A DNA stretch of 64,000 nt from Cellulomonas sp. SG140 (GTDB lineage Bacteria > Actinomycetota > Actinomycetes > Actinomycetales > Cellulomonadaceae), in contig NZ_JANZLA010000005.1 in assembly GCF_025770785.1 (NCBI RefSeq), positions 252,146 through 316,145 of the forward strand. Reading direction: 5' to 3'. Positions within the stretch are counted from its first letter, which is position 1. Every line of letters begins with the position of its first letter. Below, one piece after another: positions 63,993 to 64,000 of this stretch. A program made the position numbers and the translations under genes. Under the pieces are notes generated by a model. The model was not told where the DNA came from, ran no database searches, and was given only the letters and a program-made list of their open reading frames with translations.

Positions 63993-64000
63993 GGCTCAGC

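Overview
The window is GC-rich throughout, with GTG and TTG starts, dense divergent and convergent gene pairs, ATGA/GTGA stop-start overlaps, and typical actinobacterial families: DUF3263, DUF3027, DUF2530, an IdeR-type regulator, a WXG100 protein, bacterial XPB with a helicase-associated partner, and a c-di-AMP riboswitch ahead of an NlpC/P60 hydrolase. The gene content, including a large secreted amylopullulanase and an intracellular arabinoside operon, suggests a polysaccharide-degrading actinobacterium of the Cellulomonadaceae type. This placement is inference; the window holds no rRNA. I see no tRNA, insertion sequence, prophage or CRISPR array. The DNA looks like ordinary chromosome.

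Layout. (1) 1-2268: the start of an ABC-F ATPase, class I fructose-bisphosphate aldolase, and an FMN-binding membrane protein. (2) 2276-10374 (minus strand): a sugar operon reading lacI, solute-binding lipoprotein, two permeases, GH127, GH63-like hydrolase. It has a readable promoter and operator in front of lacI and no ATPase gene of its own. (3) 10632-20728: mixed housekeeping and accessory genes: SDR enzymes, a flavodoxin-like protein, an NTF2-like protein, a phosphotransferase, a VOC protein, a TetR/SDR divergent pair, a CDF-like transporter, an SGNH hydrolase, ung, and DUF3263 and LytR_C proteins. (4) 20784-22677: groL under tandem CIRCE elements. (5) 22755-28794: a 1,952-residue two-headed amylase-pullulanase with an unusual tryptophan-rich C-terminus. 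(6) 28730-38433: DUF4031, WXG100, HD hydrolase, a two-component system, a class I amidotransferase, PspA and a TPM-domain protein. (7) 36778-58232: the xpb helicase pair, transporter plus M20 hydrolase, a cold-shock protein, DUF3027, a sacsin-like ATPase, DUF2530, an NCS2 permease, ugd, marR-MFS, DUF4012, an LAXTG surface protein and serC. From memory, several of these families also lie near one another in mycobacteria (around Rv0861c-Rv0884c). (8) 58331-64000: an IdeR-type regulator, the c-di-AMP riboswitch with NlpC/P60, HNH protein, universal stress protein, Lrp/AsnC regulator and a CAP-domain protein.

How parts work together: the sugar operon imports an oligosaccharide and trims it in the cytoplasm, since neither glycosidase has a signal peptide. 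The amylopullulanase works outside the cell on starch or glycogen. CIRCE with HrcA would control groL. c-di-AMP would gate production of a cell-wall hydrolase. The two helicase genes, the response regulator and kinase, marR and its transporter, and the transporter and M20 hydrolase are each coupled by overlapping stop and start codons.
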